A stretch of DNA of 64,000 bases from an uncultured Bacteroidia bacterium (GCA_902789395.1 CADANY010000003.1:1-64000); one strand, 5' to 3'. Shown: positions 27,898 through 37,080, counted from the first letter of the stretch. The notes: generated by a model from the sequence alone, not told the origin. Numbers and translations are program-made.

Positions 27898-28853
27898 TAT
27901 CTTCTATATTCAAAATAACAGATTCGGTCGCGGTGTTCGTCTTCAATCATCTTCCACTGGAGCGGCTTAGACTCGCCTTCTGCCGCAGGTTTCGGGAAGA
28001 AGAACTCATATTCATGGATCTGCGCTTCGGCGTGGTCCTCTTCGAGGCGGAGGACGGTATAACCGATGTCGCCCCAATGACCCGTCGAAGGGACGCAGAG
28101 GGTCCGGACCAGATTCCGGACGCTATAGTTTTTCTTGACCCAGCCATCCCGCCAGACATGGTCGTGTCCATGGATATACCCGCTGCAGGTCGGACTGTTG
28201 ACAAGGATATCCCGGATGCCGGTCTCTCCGATCGGGTGGTGGGCCGTTACGAAAACGGGTTTGTCCGTATAGGTTGACAACTTTTCCCGAAGCCACTCCT
28301 TCTGCGCGTCATTAAGAGCTCCGGCGACGATTCCTTTTTCAGGATCGGGGTCCTCCTGGAGAGAATCCAGCAGGATAATATCCGCCCTGGGTGTCTCAAC
28401 GACATAGACATACCGGTCTTCCACCAGGGACGCAGCGGCCCGCTCTGGAAAAGCCTCTGCAAAACGCTTCCTCCGGTCGTGGTTTCCCATCGCCATCGTC
28501 AGGCAAATCCCGGCCGCTTCCAGCGGAGCGATCATCTCTTTCAGGAGCGCATACTCCTCCGGCTTCCCCTTCAGATAGGCCAGATCCCCGAGGGCAATGA
28601 CATTCCGGGGTTTCGGGTCCATCGCAACGATATCCCCGATCGTCCGTTCCAGCCGGGCCGGCTGGTAACCGGAAGGATTGGTATGGAGATCGGAGATAAT
28701 GACGACGAGGTTTTCGTCAAACTCGCCCGTCTTCTTTCTCCTCCGCCTTTTTCCTGCCGGGAGATCCGCTAACTTTTCAAGGGGAGCCGCCTCCAAAAGT
28801 GCGCCCTGCACGCCGAGTACGGCCATGCTCCCAAGAAATTTTCTTCTATCCAT
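27897..28853 (-). CDS. Calcineurin-like metallophosphoesterase with Tat-like signal
   Basis: The 318-residue protein begins MDRRKFLGSMAVLGVQG, a twin-arginine-like signal. It carries the full metallophosphoesterase set: Asp55-His57 (SDLH), Asp90 (GDLAY), Asn124-His125 (GNHD), HHP and GHDH near 215-250. The family hydrolyses phosphomono- or diesters with a two-metal centre. It lies between the alkaline phosphatase and GDPD genes, suggesting serial removal of phosphate from an exported substrate. Confidence 0.88.
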   Translation of the reverse strand: MDRRKFLGSMAVLGVQGALLEAAPLEKLADLPAGKRRRRKKTGEFDENLVVIISDLHTNPSGYQPARLERTIGDIVAMDPKPRNVIALGDLAYLKGKPEEYALLKEMIAPLEAAGICLTMAMGNHDRRKRFAEAFPERAAASLVEDRYVYVVETPRADIILLDSLQEDPDPEKGIVAGALNDAQKEWLREKLSTYTDKPVFVTAHHPIGETGIRDILVNSPTCSGYIHGHDHVWRDGWVKKNYSVRNLVRTLCVPSTGHWGDIGYTVLRLEEDHAEAQIHEYEFFFPKPAAEGESKPLQWKMIEDEHRDRICYFEYRR

Positions 28854-28887
28854 GTTATTAGTTTTTAGTTAGTTCCGAATGGGTTCT

Positions 28888-30288
28888 TTAAAAAGCAGCC
28901 TTCCTGATCATCTTCGCGATCTCGGCGTTGTCCATCATGCGGCCGAAAAGTTCGGACCCCGGTCCGATAGCGAAGACGGGGACGTAACCGGCCGAATGGC
29001 TCCCGTTCGACCAGGAAATACGGCAAGACTTATTCAGCACACCGACCGCAGCGGAAACGATTTTCGAATTGTCCGCATAAAGGTCTTTTGCAGAACCGGG
29101 ATCACGCTTTGCAATTGTCGCCTCATAGATATCCCTGAGCATCTTCTCATCTTCCCAGGATACGTTGATTTCGTCCCAAAGTCCCAGTTCTTTTCTGAGG
29201 AAGGAACGGATCTCCTCCCAGCTCAGAATCGCCTTTTCCGTAATCATCCGCTGTTTCAGCATGTCCGAAAGGACGTTCATGCTATGCTTCTGAAAGCGCA
29301 GGCGGGCAAGATGATAGGATCTTTTGGAGGCTATGGTCAGTCCTCCTGTTTCATGATCGGCGGCGATAATGATCAATGTCTCCTTGGGATGCTTGAGATA
29401 GAATTCATAGGCAATCTTGACGCCTTCGTCAAAATCGATGACCTCCTGGATGACCGTCGCCGCATCGTGGCTGTGGCAGGCATGGTCGATCTCGCCGGCC
29501 TCCGCCATCATGAAAAAGCCTTTCTTGCTATCCTGCGTCAGGAAGGTCAGAGCAGATGAGACGAAATCACTGTAGGTTACATGTTTATCCCGGTTCTCGG
29601 GAAGATCGTTGACCGTGTCGATGGAATAGGTAACCGCCTGCCCCTCGCCGGGCAGCATCAGGACTTTGCTCATATTCCGGTATCCTGCCCGGAATTCCTG
29701 CGGGTTGCAGATCGTATATCCGGCAGCCTCGAACTGGGGGCGGATCGGATCGGCCGGCTTTTTGTCGTGTGTCCGGGCCTCATTCCTAAGGCCGGAACCG
29801 CCATAGAACTCATACCCATGTTCAATCATATCCTGCGAGATCTCGTAGCCCCAGTCCCGGTCCGGGACATGGGCAAAGAAGGCCGCCGGGGTTGCATCGT
29901 TCGCCTTACTGGTCGACACGATGGCAACTTTCCTGCCGGCGGCCTTGGCGATCTCGGCCAGATTGGTGACCGGATTGCCGTCCGGATCGAGCCCGAGCGT
30001 TCCGTTCGTAGTCTTTACGCCTGAGGCCAAAGCATTTCCGGAAGCGGCCGAATCCGTGACATTGCTGTCGGATGAATACGTCGTTGCGAAACTCGCTACG
30101 GGGAACTGGGTAAAGCAGAGCGGTGAAACCCCGAGCTCGCCCTTCATGGAGGCCAGATACATCTCAGTCATAAGAACCTGATGGGTCCCCATCCCGTCTC
30201 CGATCATATAAAAAACATACTTGGGTTTCCCGGCGAAAACGCTCAGGGAAACGAGCACGAGGGCTATGGACGCAATAATTTTTTTCAT
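28888..30288 (-). CDS. Alkaline phosphatase (PhoA-type)
   Basis: The 466-residue exported enzyme has a signal peptide ending SVFAG. The metal ligand Asp31 lies in IGDGMG, the nucleophile Ser80 in VTDSAASG, and later metal ligands in EIDHACHSHD and AADHETGG. It releases phosphate from many phosphomonoesters in the periplasm. It is the first gene of the - strand phosphoesterase set. A TATATTTG box ends 4 nt before its ATG, implying a near-leaderless mRNA. Whether it responds to phosphate limitation cannot be told here. Confidence 0.93.
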   Translation of the reverse strand: MKKIIASIALVLVSLSVFAGKPKYVFYMIGDGMGTHQVLMTEMYLASMKGELGVSPLCFTQFPVASFATTYSSDSNVTDSAASGNALASGVKTTNGTLGLDPDGNPVTNLAEIAKAAGRKVAIVSTSKANDATPAAFFAHVPDRDWGYEISQDMIEHGYEFYGGSGLRNEARTHDKKPADPIRPQFEAAGYTICNPQEFRAGYRNMSKVLMLPGEGQAVTYSIDTVNDLPENRDKHVTYSDFVSSALTFLTQDSKKGFFMMAEAGEIDHACHSHDAATVIQEVIDFDEGVKIAYEFYLKHPKETLIIIAADHETGGLTIASKRSYHLARLRFQKHSMNVLSDMLKQRMITEKAILSWEEIRSFLRKELGLWDEINVSWEDEKMLRDIYEATIAKRDPGSAKDLYADNSKIVSAAVGVLNKSCRISWSNGSHSAGYVPVFAIGPGSELFGRMMDNAEIAKMIRKAAF

Positions 30289-30292
30289 ACAA

Positions 30293-30300
30293 CAAATATA
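30293..30300 (-). promoter_or_regulatory. -7 promoter box of the phosphoesterase operon
   Basis: TATATTTG on the minus strand matches TAnnTTTG and ends 4 nt before the alkaline phosphatase ATG. Confidence 0.6.
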
Positions 30301-30316
30301 ACAAAAACAAGGGACA

Positions 30317-31381
30317 TCATAAAGCCGGAAGGATATGGTCCCAGATCAGATTGATCTCCTCCTGCATGTTCTTGAGTTGCGCCGTTGTAACGATGACCGC
30401 ATCCTTTTCAGGCAGGACGATGATATACTGGCCGGCCGCCCCGTCTGCCCGGAAGGCATTGTGGCGGCAGCGCCACATCTGGTAGCCGTAGCCCTGGACC
30501 CAGTCGCTGTTCTCAGGCAGGTACCGTTTCCGGGAAGGGTTCTCCGGGTCGGAGAGGATCTCCTTGAGTCTCATCTCATTGATCCCGGCATTGACCGACG
30601 GGACCTGGCAGGCGGACATCTCCCGGACCCACTCCGCCGGAATAACCTGCTTGTTCCCAAACTTACCGCCCTGCAGGATGCACAGGCCCATCTTCGCGAG
30701 ATCCTCTGTGCGGAGATAGAGTCCCCATCCGCCGGTATTGATCCCGGCCGGGCTCTCCAGCCAATGCGGCTTTTCGATGCCGAGCGGCTGCCAGAGGCGG
30801 GTATCCAGATAATCCACAACCTTCATCCCGGTCGCTTTCTGCACAGCCGCCGACAGGAGATAGGTCCCGAGACTGTTGTAACAGAAACAGGTCCCGGGTT
30901 CATACGGCTGCGGCCACTCCATGAACCCCCGGATCCAATCCCCGTCACCGGAACGGACGGTCCCGGTCGGATCTTTTCCATGGCCGGAGTTCATCGTCAG
31001 CAGGTGCCGGAGGGTCACCCGCCGCATCGTATCGGACACGTTTTCGGGAACGCTTTCCGGGAAAAGATCGACAATCTTGTCGTCCAGGGAAAGGAGGCCT
31101 TCGGAGACGGCAAAGCCGACGGCCGTCGAGGTAAAGGTCTTGCTGACGGAGTTCAGCACATGGGCCGTATCGGGGACAAAGAACTTCTCTTCCAGCACCT
31201 TCCCATGCTGGACGACCATGATGGAATGCAGGTCTTCCTTCGCATCGGAGACGGCCTGGAGATAAGAGGCGAAAGCCTCATCCATTTCCGCGGAGGCTTT
31301 ACCGCGCGGAAGCGGGCCCTTCGCATTCTGACATGCCCCAAGAATCAGGGCAGCCGCAAAGATCAGATAAAAACGTTTCAT
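30317..31381 (-). CDS. Serine hydrolase lipoprotein of the beta-lactamase/class C fold
   Basis: The 354-residue product has a lipoprotein signal (LILGACQN). Ser78-x-x-Lys81 (SVSK) is the SxxK nucleophile motif and Tyr168 in CYNSLG takes the place of the second motif, as in esterases and D-amino peptidases of this fold. Substrates in the family include esters and peptidoglycan peptides, so the substrate remains open. It has its own upstream box (TATTTTTG at 31401-31408) and lies divergent from the murein-peptide genes. It ends 16 nt before the alkaline phosphatase promoter. Confidence 0.85.
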   Translation of the reverse strand: MKRFYLIFAAALILGACQNAKGPLPRGKASAEMDEAFASYLQAVSDAKEDLHSIMVVQHGKVLEEKFFVPDTAHVLNSVSKTFTSTAVGFAVSEGLLSLDDKIVDLFPESVPENVSDTMRRVTLRHLLTMNSGHGKDPTGTVRSGDGDWIRGFMEWPQPYEPGTCFCYNSLGTYLLSAAVQKATGMKVVDYLDTRLWQPLGIEKPHWLESPAGINTGGWGLYLRTEDLAKMGLCILQGGKFGNKQVIPAEWVREMSACQVPSVNAGINEMRLKEILSDPENPSRKRYLPENSDWVQGYGYQMWRCRHNAFRADGAAGQYIIVLPEKDAVIVTTAQLKNMQEEINLIWDHILPAL

Positions 31382-31400
31382 ATTAGATGGATTATTATCT

Positions 31401-31408
31401 CAAAAATA
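31401..31408 (-). promoter_or_regulatory. -7 promoter box of the serine hydrolase gene
   Basis: TATTTTTG on the minus strand, 19 nt before the ATG at 31381. Confidence 0.45.
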
Positions 31409-31526
31409 AGCACTAAACGTCAAAAATGCAAATTCGGGTGGTTTCATCAAGCATTTGCGAAGTAAAGGTTTATGGGATGGCACCGGTCCCACCCACAGAA
31501 ACGGCTTCCGGCGTGGGCGGGGAGCG

Positions 31527-31558
31527 TTTGGCAGATCCTGAAAAGTTTCATATCTTTG
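31527..31558 (+). promoter_or_regulatory. Promoter of the murein-peptide gene set
   Basis: TTTG (31527-31530), 20 nt, then TATCTTTG (31551-31558) matches the consensus. It ends 5 nt before the ATG at 31564, so transcription should begin almost at the start codon. This also supports 31564 rather than a longer frame from 31426. Confidence 0.75.
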
Positions 31559-31563
31559 AGGAT

Positions 31564-32523
31564 ATGAAAAGATTCGCCTTGATTTTCCTGATGCTACTGG
31601 TGGCGGGTAGTCTCGCCGCGCAGGAGCAGTACGGGGTCGTACGCATCTCGGTCTGCAACATGCGGCGCACCCCTGATTTCGATGCCGAAATGGTCTCCCA
31701 GGCCCTTTTGGGGACGCCGGTCCATATCCTCAGGATCAACCCGGAAGGGAATCGTTGGCCTGAAATCCAGAGTCCGGAAGGCTATACCGGATGGGTCCAC
31801 AACGCCGGCATCCAGATTCTCTCGAAGGAAGCCTACTCCGCATGGAACGCAGCGGAAAAAGTTATTGTAACCGCCCTGACCGGTATCGTTTATGAAAAGC
31901 CATCCGTCAAGGCTGCGACCCTTTCCGATGTCGTCGGCGGGGACCGGCTCAAGTTTCTCGGAACGAAGGGACGGTTCTTCAAGGTCGGATTCCCGGACGG
32001 ACGGGAAGGCTACCTTCCGAAACGGCTCGGCGAGCGGGAAAGCGAGTGGCGGAAGCACCTGGACCAGAGCGCGGAAGCGATTATCCGGACGGCCAAGTCC
32101 ATGGTCGGGTTCCCCTACCTTTGGGCCGGCATGTCCCCGAAAGGGATGGACTGCAGCGGCTTTGTCCGGACGGTCCTGTATATGCATGATATCATCATTC
32201 CCCGGGACGCTTCCCAGCAGGCCCCGAAAGGAGAACGGATTCTGATCGAGCCGGACTGCTCAAACCTTGTCCCTGGAGATCTCCTGTTCTTCGGTCGTCG
32301 CACCCCCGACCGGGACCGTGTTTCACACGTCGCCATCTATATCGGGAACCGCAAGTTCATCCACTCCCTCGGCCTTGTCCAGATCGCGAGCCTCAACCCG
32401 GACGATCCGGATTACGATGCCTATGACCATGGACGCCTTCTCTATGCAAGCCGGATTCTCCCATACATCGACCGGCAGGAAGGCCTCAATACGACAGCAA
32501 CAAACCCCTATTATAACGAATAA
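31564..32523 (+). CDS. NlpC/P60 cysteine peptidase with SH3-like domains (murein peptide hydrolase)
   Basis: The 319-residue exported protein has a signal peptide (VAGSLAAQ) and two SH3-like segments (about 20-160). The C-terminal NlpC/P60 domain has catalytic Cys197 (MDCSGF) and His255 (SHVAIYIG). The layout matches gamma-D-glutamyl-L-diamino acid endopeptidases that trim cell-wall peptides. The next gene is a dipeptide epimerase acting on L-Ala-Glu, which is the product expected from this cleavage, so the pair probably works in murein peptide recycling. Confidence 0.92.
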   Translation: MKRFALIFLMLLVAGSLAAQEQYGVVRISVCNMRRTPDFDAEMVSQALLGTPVHILRINPEGNRWPEIQSPEGYTGWVHNAGIQILSKEAYSAWNAAEKVIVTALTGIVYEKPSVKAATLSDVVGGDRLKFLGTKGRFFKVGFPDGREGYLPKRLGERESEWRKHLDQSAEAIIRTAKSMVGFPYLWAGMSPKGMDCSGFVRTVLYMHDIIIPRDASQQAPKGERILIEPDCSNLVPGDLLFFGRRTPDRDRVSHVAIYIGNRKFIHSLGLVQIASLNPDDPDYDAYDHGRLLYASRILPYIDRQEGLNTTATNPYYNE

Positions 32524-32533
32524 CTCCCCCGCT

Positions 32534-33670
32534 ATGGAAAGAAGAGATTTCCTTAAGACTACGGGTGCCGTCGCTCTCGGCTCCGGTCTTCTCGTCGGCT
32601 GCGGTCCCGTCGGCCGCCCGGAAAAAGTCAACATCAATACCCTCAGCGGCAAGATGAAACTGAGCTGGTTCCCCTATGAGCTCAAACTCCAGCACACTTT
32701 TACCGTCGCTTCCTACAGCCGGACGACGACTCCGGACGTGCAGGTCAAACTCGAATACGAGGGATATACCGGCTACGGTGAAGCCTCCATGCCGCCCTAC
32801 CTCGGCCAGAGCGTAGAAAGCGTCACGAAATTCCTGGAGAAGGTCAATCTCGACCAATTCGACGACCCGTTCCGGATGGACGATATCCTGACCTACGTCG
32901 ACAGCCTGGACGAAGGAGAACCGGCGGCAAAAGCCGCGATCGACATCGCCCTGCACGACCTTGTCGGAAAGATTCTCGGGGTTCCATGGTACAAGATCTG
33001 GGGCTATGATCCCGCCAAGGCTCCGAACACGACCTTCACGATCGGCATCGACACAGCCGACGTCGTGCGTGAAAAGACCAAGGAATGCGCCGACAAGTTC
33101 AAGATTCTCAAGGTCAAGGTCGGTCTCGACAATGACAAGGAAATGATCGAGACGATCCGTGAAATCACCGACCTTCCGATCGCCGTCGACGCCAACCAGG
33201 GCTGGAAAGACAAGAACAAGGCGCTTGAAATGATCCATTGGCTGAAAGAGCACGGCATCGTCATGGTCGAGCAGCCGATGCCGAAGGAGCAGCTCGACGA
33301 TATCGCCTGGGTGACCGAGCGAAGCCCGCTTCCGATCTTCGCAGACGAATCGATCCAGCGCCTGCGTGATATCCAAGGCCTCAAGGGCGCCTTCAACGGA
33401 ATCAATATCAAACTCATGAAATGCACCGGCATGCGGGAAGGCCACAAGATGCTCGAGTTTGCGAGAGGTCTTGGGATGAAGGTCATGGTAGGCTGCATGA
33501 CTGAGACCTCCTGCGCGACATCGGCAGCCGCCCAGTTCTCTCCCGCCGTTGATTTCGCAGACCTGGACGGGAATCTTCTCATCGCGAACGACCGTTTCGA
33601 CGGGGTCAAGGTCGTGGACGGGAAACTGACGCTTCCGAACCGGCCCGGTATCGGTGTCGAACTCCTATAA
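32534..33670 (+). CDS. Dipeptide epimerase (L-Ala-D/L-Glu epimerase, enolase superfamily)
   Basis: The 378-residue protein shows the muconate-lactonizing subgroup residues: Lys pair in KILKVKVG, metal ligands in AVDANQG, MVEQP and IFADES, and a C-terminal Lys in IKLMKC. It converts L-Ala-D-Glu to L-Ala-L-Glu so that the dipeptide can be used. The ATG at 32534 starts MERRDFLKTTGAVALGSG with a GLLVGCGP lipobox, so it appears to be exported and possibly lipid-anchored. It follows the NlpC/P60 gene by 10 nt. Confidence 0.92.
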   Translation: MERRDFLKTTGAVALGSGLLVGCGPVGRPEKVNINTLSGKMKLSWFPYELKLQHTFTVASYSRTTTPDVQVKLEYEGYTGYGEASMPPYLGQSVESVTKFLEKVNLDQFDDPFRMDDILTYVDSLDEGEPAAKAAIDIALHDLVGKILGVPWYKIWGYDPAKAPNTTFTIGIDTADVVREKTKECADKFKILKVKVGLDNDKEMIETIREITDLPIAVDANQGWKDKNKALEMIHWLKEHGIVMVEQPMPKEQLDDIAWVTERSPLPIFADESIQRLRDIQGLKGAFNGINIKLMKCTGMREGHKMLEFARGLGMKVMVGCMTETSCATSAAAQFSPAVDFADLDGNLLIANDRFDGVKVVDGKLTLPNRPGIGVELL

Positions 33671-33679
33671 CGGCTGCTT

Positions 33680-35098
33680 ATGAAAAAGTCTGACTGGATC
33701 TTCTGGATTCTCTGCGCCGGAATCGTTGCCTGGTTCGCAGTCGATAAAATCTCCGCCTCCCGGGCGAAGAAAGCCTGGGAGAAAGATCTCCAGGAGCGGA
33801 TTGCCCTGGATTTCCGCCGCTCCCGGGAAGAAGTTAAAACCTATATCGCCCAATACATTCCGGACGTCACGGACGGGCAGATCGATGCCTGGACGGCCTC
33901 TGGGAAGCTGGAAGCGATGGAGATTGACGGGCAGCTCCGCTATTTCCGGAATGCAGGACCGAACCTCTTCCGTCTCGATACGGCCTGCACCCGGATCAAG
34001 ACCTCGACCGAGACCCTCAGCGGCAATTCTATCTCAAGCCATGACATCGATGATGCCGAGGTGATTCCGCTGATCGTCTCAGACGTCAAACGGCAGCTTG
34101 TCGAAGGCATAAAAGATCCTTATCTCGCCCAGCCGAGAACGTTCCATGTCCGCTATACCCTTGCGGTCGAAGCCGATGCGGTCCCGGCCGGGGAGAAGAT
34201 CCGCTGCTGGCTGCCTTTTCCCCGTAACGATGCTTACCGGCAGAAAGACGTGAAACTCCTCGCGACCAGCGAACCGGAGTACATCCTTTCCCGGGAGCGG
34301 GATGCCCACAGTACGGTATATATGGAAAAGACGGCCATTGCCGGGCAACCGACCGTCTTCTCTGAAGAATTTGAGTATACGTCTTATGGAGAATGGCACC
34401 CTGCCTCTCCGGTCGACGTAAAGCCCTATGACACAGGAAGTAAACTATATAAAGAGTATACCTCGGAGCGGGAAGCCCATATTATTTTCACCCCTGAGAT
34501 CAAGGCGCTTGCAGACTCCCTGAAGGGGGATCTCGACAATCCGGTCCTGATCGCAAAACGCTTCTTCACCTATGTCAATGACAATTTCCCCTGGGCCTCC
34601 GCCCGCGAGTACTCGACGGTAGAGAACATCCCCTCTTATGTCCTCCGAAGCGGTCATGGCGACTGCGGAATGGTGACGCTCCTTCTCCTGACTCTCTGCC
34701 GGTATGCCGGCATTCCGGCCCGGTGGCAGAGCGGATTCATGATGCATCCGCACGGTTGGAACCTCCATGACTGGGGCGAGCTTTATTTCGAAGGGCTCGG
34801 ATGGATTCCCGTCGACCAGTCCTTCGGGATTCCGCCTTATGCCGCGAGAAAGAGCGTGCCCATGGGTATCTGGGGCCCTGCCGGGGAAACCGTACTGGAC
34901 CTTCCCGAAGCGGAATACTTCTATTTCGGCGGCATCGATCCGTACCGGATGGTCGTCAACAGCGACTACGGCCAGTTCCTCTATCCCCGTAAGGTCTACC
35001 CGCGCAGCGAAACCGTTGATTTCCAGCGCGGCGAGGTCGAATGGCGGAAAGGGAACCTCTACTTCAATAAGTGGGATTACTCCCTGGAGATTCTATAG
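33680..35098 (+). CDS. Membrane-anchored transglutaminase-like protein
   Basis: The 472-residue protein has an N-terminal membrane segment (WIFWILCAGIVAWFAV) and a C-terminal transglutaminase-like domain with the triad Cys329 (GHGDCGM), His363 (WNLHDW) and Asp379 (PVDQS). Such bacterial domains are usually peptidases or amidases. Being 9 nt after the dipeptide epimerase, it may act on the same wall-derived peptides; this is context-based. Its stop shares the palindrome CTATAG with the stop of the convergent sufD. Confidence 0.85.
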   Translation: MKKSDWIFWILCAGIVAWFAVDKISASRAKKAWEKDLQERIALDFRRSREEVKTYIAQYIPDVTDGQIDAWTASGKLEAMEIDGQLRYFRNAGPNLFRLDTACTRIKTSTETLSGNSISSHDIDDAEVIPLIVSDVKRQLVEGIKDPYLAQPRTFHVRYTLAVEADAVPAGEKIRCWLPFPRNDAYRQKDVKLLATSEPEYILSRERDAHSTVYMEKTAIAGQPTVFSEEFEYTSYGEWHPASPVDVKPYDTGSKLYKEYTSEREAHIIFTPEIKALADSLKGDLDNPVLIAKRFFTYVNDNFPWASAREYSTVENIPSYVLRSGHGDCGMVTLLLLTLCRYAGIPARWQSGFMMHPHGWNLHDWGELYFEGLGWIPVDQSFGIPPYAARKSVPMGIWGPAGETVLDLPEAEYFYFGGIDPYRMVVNSDYGQFLYPRKVYPRSETVDFQRGEVEWRKGNLYFNKWDYSLEIL

Positions 35099-35695
35099 TA
35101 TCGACCGCAGGGCGGATTCGATGGCGGCGGCCTGTGTTTCAGGCAGGTGCGATGTGACGGGTGCGAGGAAAGAGATCATCTGCAGGATCTTGGCTTCCGC
35201 CTCGGGGATGCCTCGTGAACGCATATAGAATTGTTCTTCCTCATTGAGGCGGCCGACGGTAGCACCGTGGGAGCATTTGACATCATCGGCATAGATTTCC
35301 AGCTGCGGAGACGTCTCGACAAGCGCCGTTTCCGTCAGCAGGATATTGTGATTTTCCTGATAGGCTTCCGTTTGCTGGGCATCCGGTGCGACGATGATCG
35401 TACCGTCGAAACGGACCTTCGCCGTCCCGCCGACGATTCCCTTGAAAAGCTGGGAGGAACGGCAGCCGGAGACCCGGTGATGCAGGATGACGGTGATACT
35501 GACCTGCTCGTCGGATGGACAAAGATAAAGGCCGCGGAGGTTGACTTCTGCGCCTTCTCCGACAAGATCGACTTCGATGCGGAGGTCCCGCGGCTGACCC
35601 GGAAGGATTACGAAATCAAGGTCCAGGCGCTCTCCCGCCCCGACCCGGTGGACCTCACGGCCGAATGCCGGCTCTATATAATGACCATGCCCCAT
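35093..35695 (-). CDS. sufD: Half-length SufD-like Fe-S scaffold protein
   Basis: At 200 residues this is less than half of the usual SufD (about 430-450). It keeps only the C-terminal beta-helix core and end of the family (LNEEEQFYMRSRGIPEAEA and KCSHGATVGRL), including the conserved Cys and His in DVKCSHGA. The ATG at 35695 begins one base after the sufC stop (TGAGATG), so it is not a broken 5' end in this operon; a longer frame within sufC is less likely. In SufBCD complexes SufD pairs with SufB. A short form could still do this, or the family may be in decay. Confidence 0.75.
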   Translation of the reverse strand: MGHGHYIEPAFGREVHRVGAGERLDLDFVILPGQPRDLRIEVDLVGEGAEVNLRGLYLCPSDEQVSITVILHHRVSGCRSSQLFKGIVGGTAKVRFDGTIIVAPDAQQTEAYQENHNILLTETALVETSPQLEIYADDVKCSHGATVGRLNEEEQFYMRSRGIPEAEAKILQMISFLAPVTSHLPETQAAAIESALRSIL

Positions 35696-35696
35696 C

Positions 35697-36443
35697 TCAG
35701 AACTTATCAAATCCCTCTCTTTCAATTTCTTCCACGAGCTCTCGGCCAGCAGTACGCACGATCCGTCCGGCTTTGAGGATATGGACAATGTCCGGGCGGA
35801 CGTAATCGAGGAGCTTCTGGTAGTGGGTAATGATCATCGCAGCCGTCTCCGGAGTATGGAGGGAATTGACCCCTTCCGCGACGATTTTCAGGGCATCGAC
35901 ATCGAGGCCGCTGTCCGTCTCGTCGAGAATGGACAGGACCGGAGAAAGCATCGCCATCTGGAATATCTCGTTGCGCTTCTTCTCGCCCCCGGAAAAGCCG
36001 ACATTGACTTCCCGCTTGGAAAATTCCGGTCGCATCTGCACGAGCGCCATCTTTTCCTTCATCAGCTTCAGGAACTCGGGTGCCTTCATCGGTTCCAGTC
36101 CCTGCGCCTTGCGACGGGCATTGACCGCCGTTTTCATGAAGTTGGTAATGCCGACTCCCGGAATTTCGACCGGGTACTGGAAAGAAAGGAACAGACCGGC
36201 CCAGCTCCGCTCTTCGGGAGCCATTGCGAGGAGATCCTCTCCGGCGAAGGTGACGCTCCCTTCCGTGACTTCGTAACCCGGTTTCCCCGTCAGGACGGCT
36301 CCGAGGGTACTCTTTCCGGCCCCGTTCGGGCCCATCACGGCATGGATCTCACCCCGGCGGACCGTCAGGTCGATCCCCTTGAGGATCTCTTTCCCTTCGA
36401 CCCGGGCGTGGAGGTTCCGGATGTCCAATAATATCTCTGCCAT
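35697..36443 (-). CDS. sufC: SufC, Fe-S cluster assembly ATPase
   Basis: The 248-residue ABC-type ATPase has Walker A (MGPNGAGKSTLG), Q-loop (FLSFQYPVEIPGV), signature (VGFSGGEKKRNEIFQ) and Walker B (LSILDETDSGLDVDAL, with the SufC-type Glu-Thr-Asp). It powers the SufBCD scaffold. It lies between pnuC (4 nt away) and sufD (1 nt away). Confidence 0.96.
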   Translation of the reverse strand: MAEILLDIRNLHARVEGKEILKGIDLTVRRGEIHAVMGPNGAGKSTLGAVLTGKPGYEVTEGSVTFAGEDLLAMAPEERSWAGLFLSFQYPVEIPGVGITNFMKTAVNARRKAQGLEPMKAPEFLKLMKEKMALVQMRPEFSKREVNVGFSGGEKKRNEIFQMAMLSPVLSILDETDSGLDVDALKIVAEGVNSLHTPETAAMIITHYQKLLDYVRPDIVHILKAGRIVRTAGRELVEEIEREGFDKF

Positions 36444-36447
36444 ATCG

Positions 36448-37080
36448 TTATGCTTTTCTTCGGTATAGTTTCATCCACGTAATGATCGACCAGATGCCGT
36501 TGATCAGGTAAAGGCCGCAGACAACCGGCATGAACACGTTGCCGACGCTGATGTGGAGGATAATCTGCGTAATATTGACCAGCAGCCAGGCGACCCAGCA
36601 GTCCCACTTTTTCATGGCGGACAGAAGCTGGGCCAGCAGGATCAGCACCGTCACGCAAGAATCGAGATAGGGGTGCGGATCGGCCGGGAAAAGCCGGTCG
36701 AGGAGGGCGCCCCAGGCAAAGGCGACAATCAGCACGGACAGCGCGGCAAGCCCCCGCTCCGGCCAACTCAGCATCGAAACCTTCAGGTTACCGGCCTTTT
36801 CCGAACTTTGCTCATTCTCCCGGGGATGGGTCCAGCGATAATGCCCCATGATGTTGATCGCAAGGGAAACCGGCTGCAGCAGAAGGCTTGCATAGAGGTT
36901 CTTGGACCAGAACATTAGGAAAAGCGCCGCGGTATAGAAATACCCGACCCAGAAATTGTATTTTGAATTTCGCCCGGCCAGGAACACACACACCAGCCCA
37001 AGGACCGACGTAACGAGATCGATCGCAAGCACCGGCCTCCCGGCGAGGGTAAACAGTATGGTATCCATCCACTCCATCAT
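36448..37080 (-). CDS. pnuC: PnuC-like nicotinamide riboside transporter
   Basis: The 210-residue integral membrane protein has about seven hydrophobic segments and PnuC-type features: [29 protein letters not shown] and [16 protein letters not shown]. It imports the NAD precursor nicotinamide riboside. Its ATG overlaps the sufB stop by 4 nt (ATGA) and it ends 4 nt before sufC, so it is embedded in the suf operon, an unusual place for this gene. Confidence 0.88.
   Translation of the reverse strand: MMEWMDTILFTLAGRPVLAIDLVTSVLGLVCVFLAGRNSKYNFWVGYFYTAALFLMFWSKNLYASLLLQPVSLAINIMGHYRWTHPRENEQSSEKAGNLKVSMLSWPERGLAALSVLIVAFAWGALLDRLFPADPHPYLDSCVTVLILLAQLLSAMKKWDCWVAWLLVNITQIILHISVGNVFMPVVCGLYLINGIWSIITWMKLYRRKA

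Noticed and set aside
31401..31520. Riboswitch or leader RNA upstream of the NlpC/P60 gene
   Set aside because: The promoter box maps after this stretch, so it would not be transcribed with the gene; no known fold was recognised.
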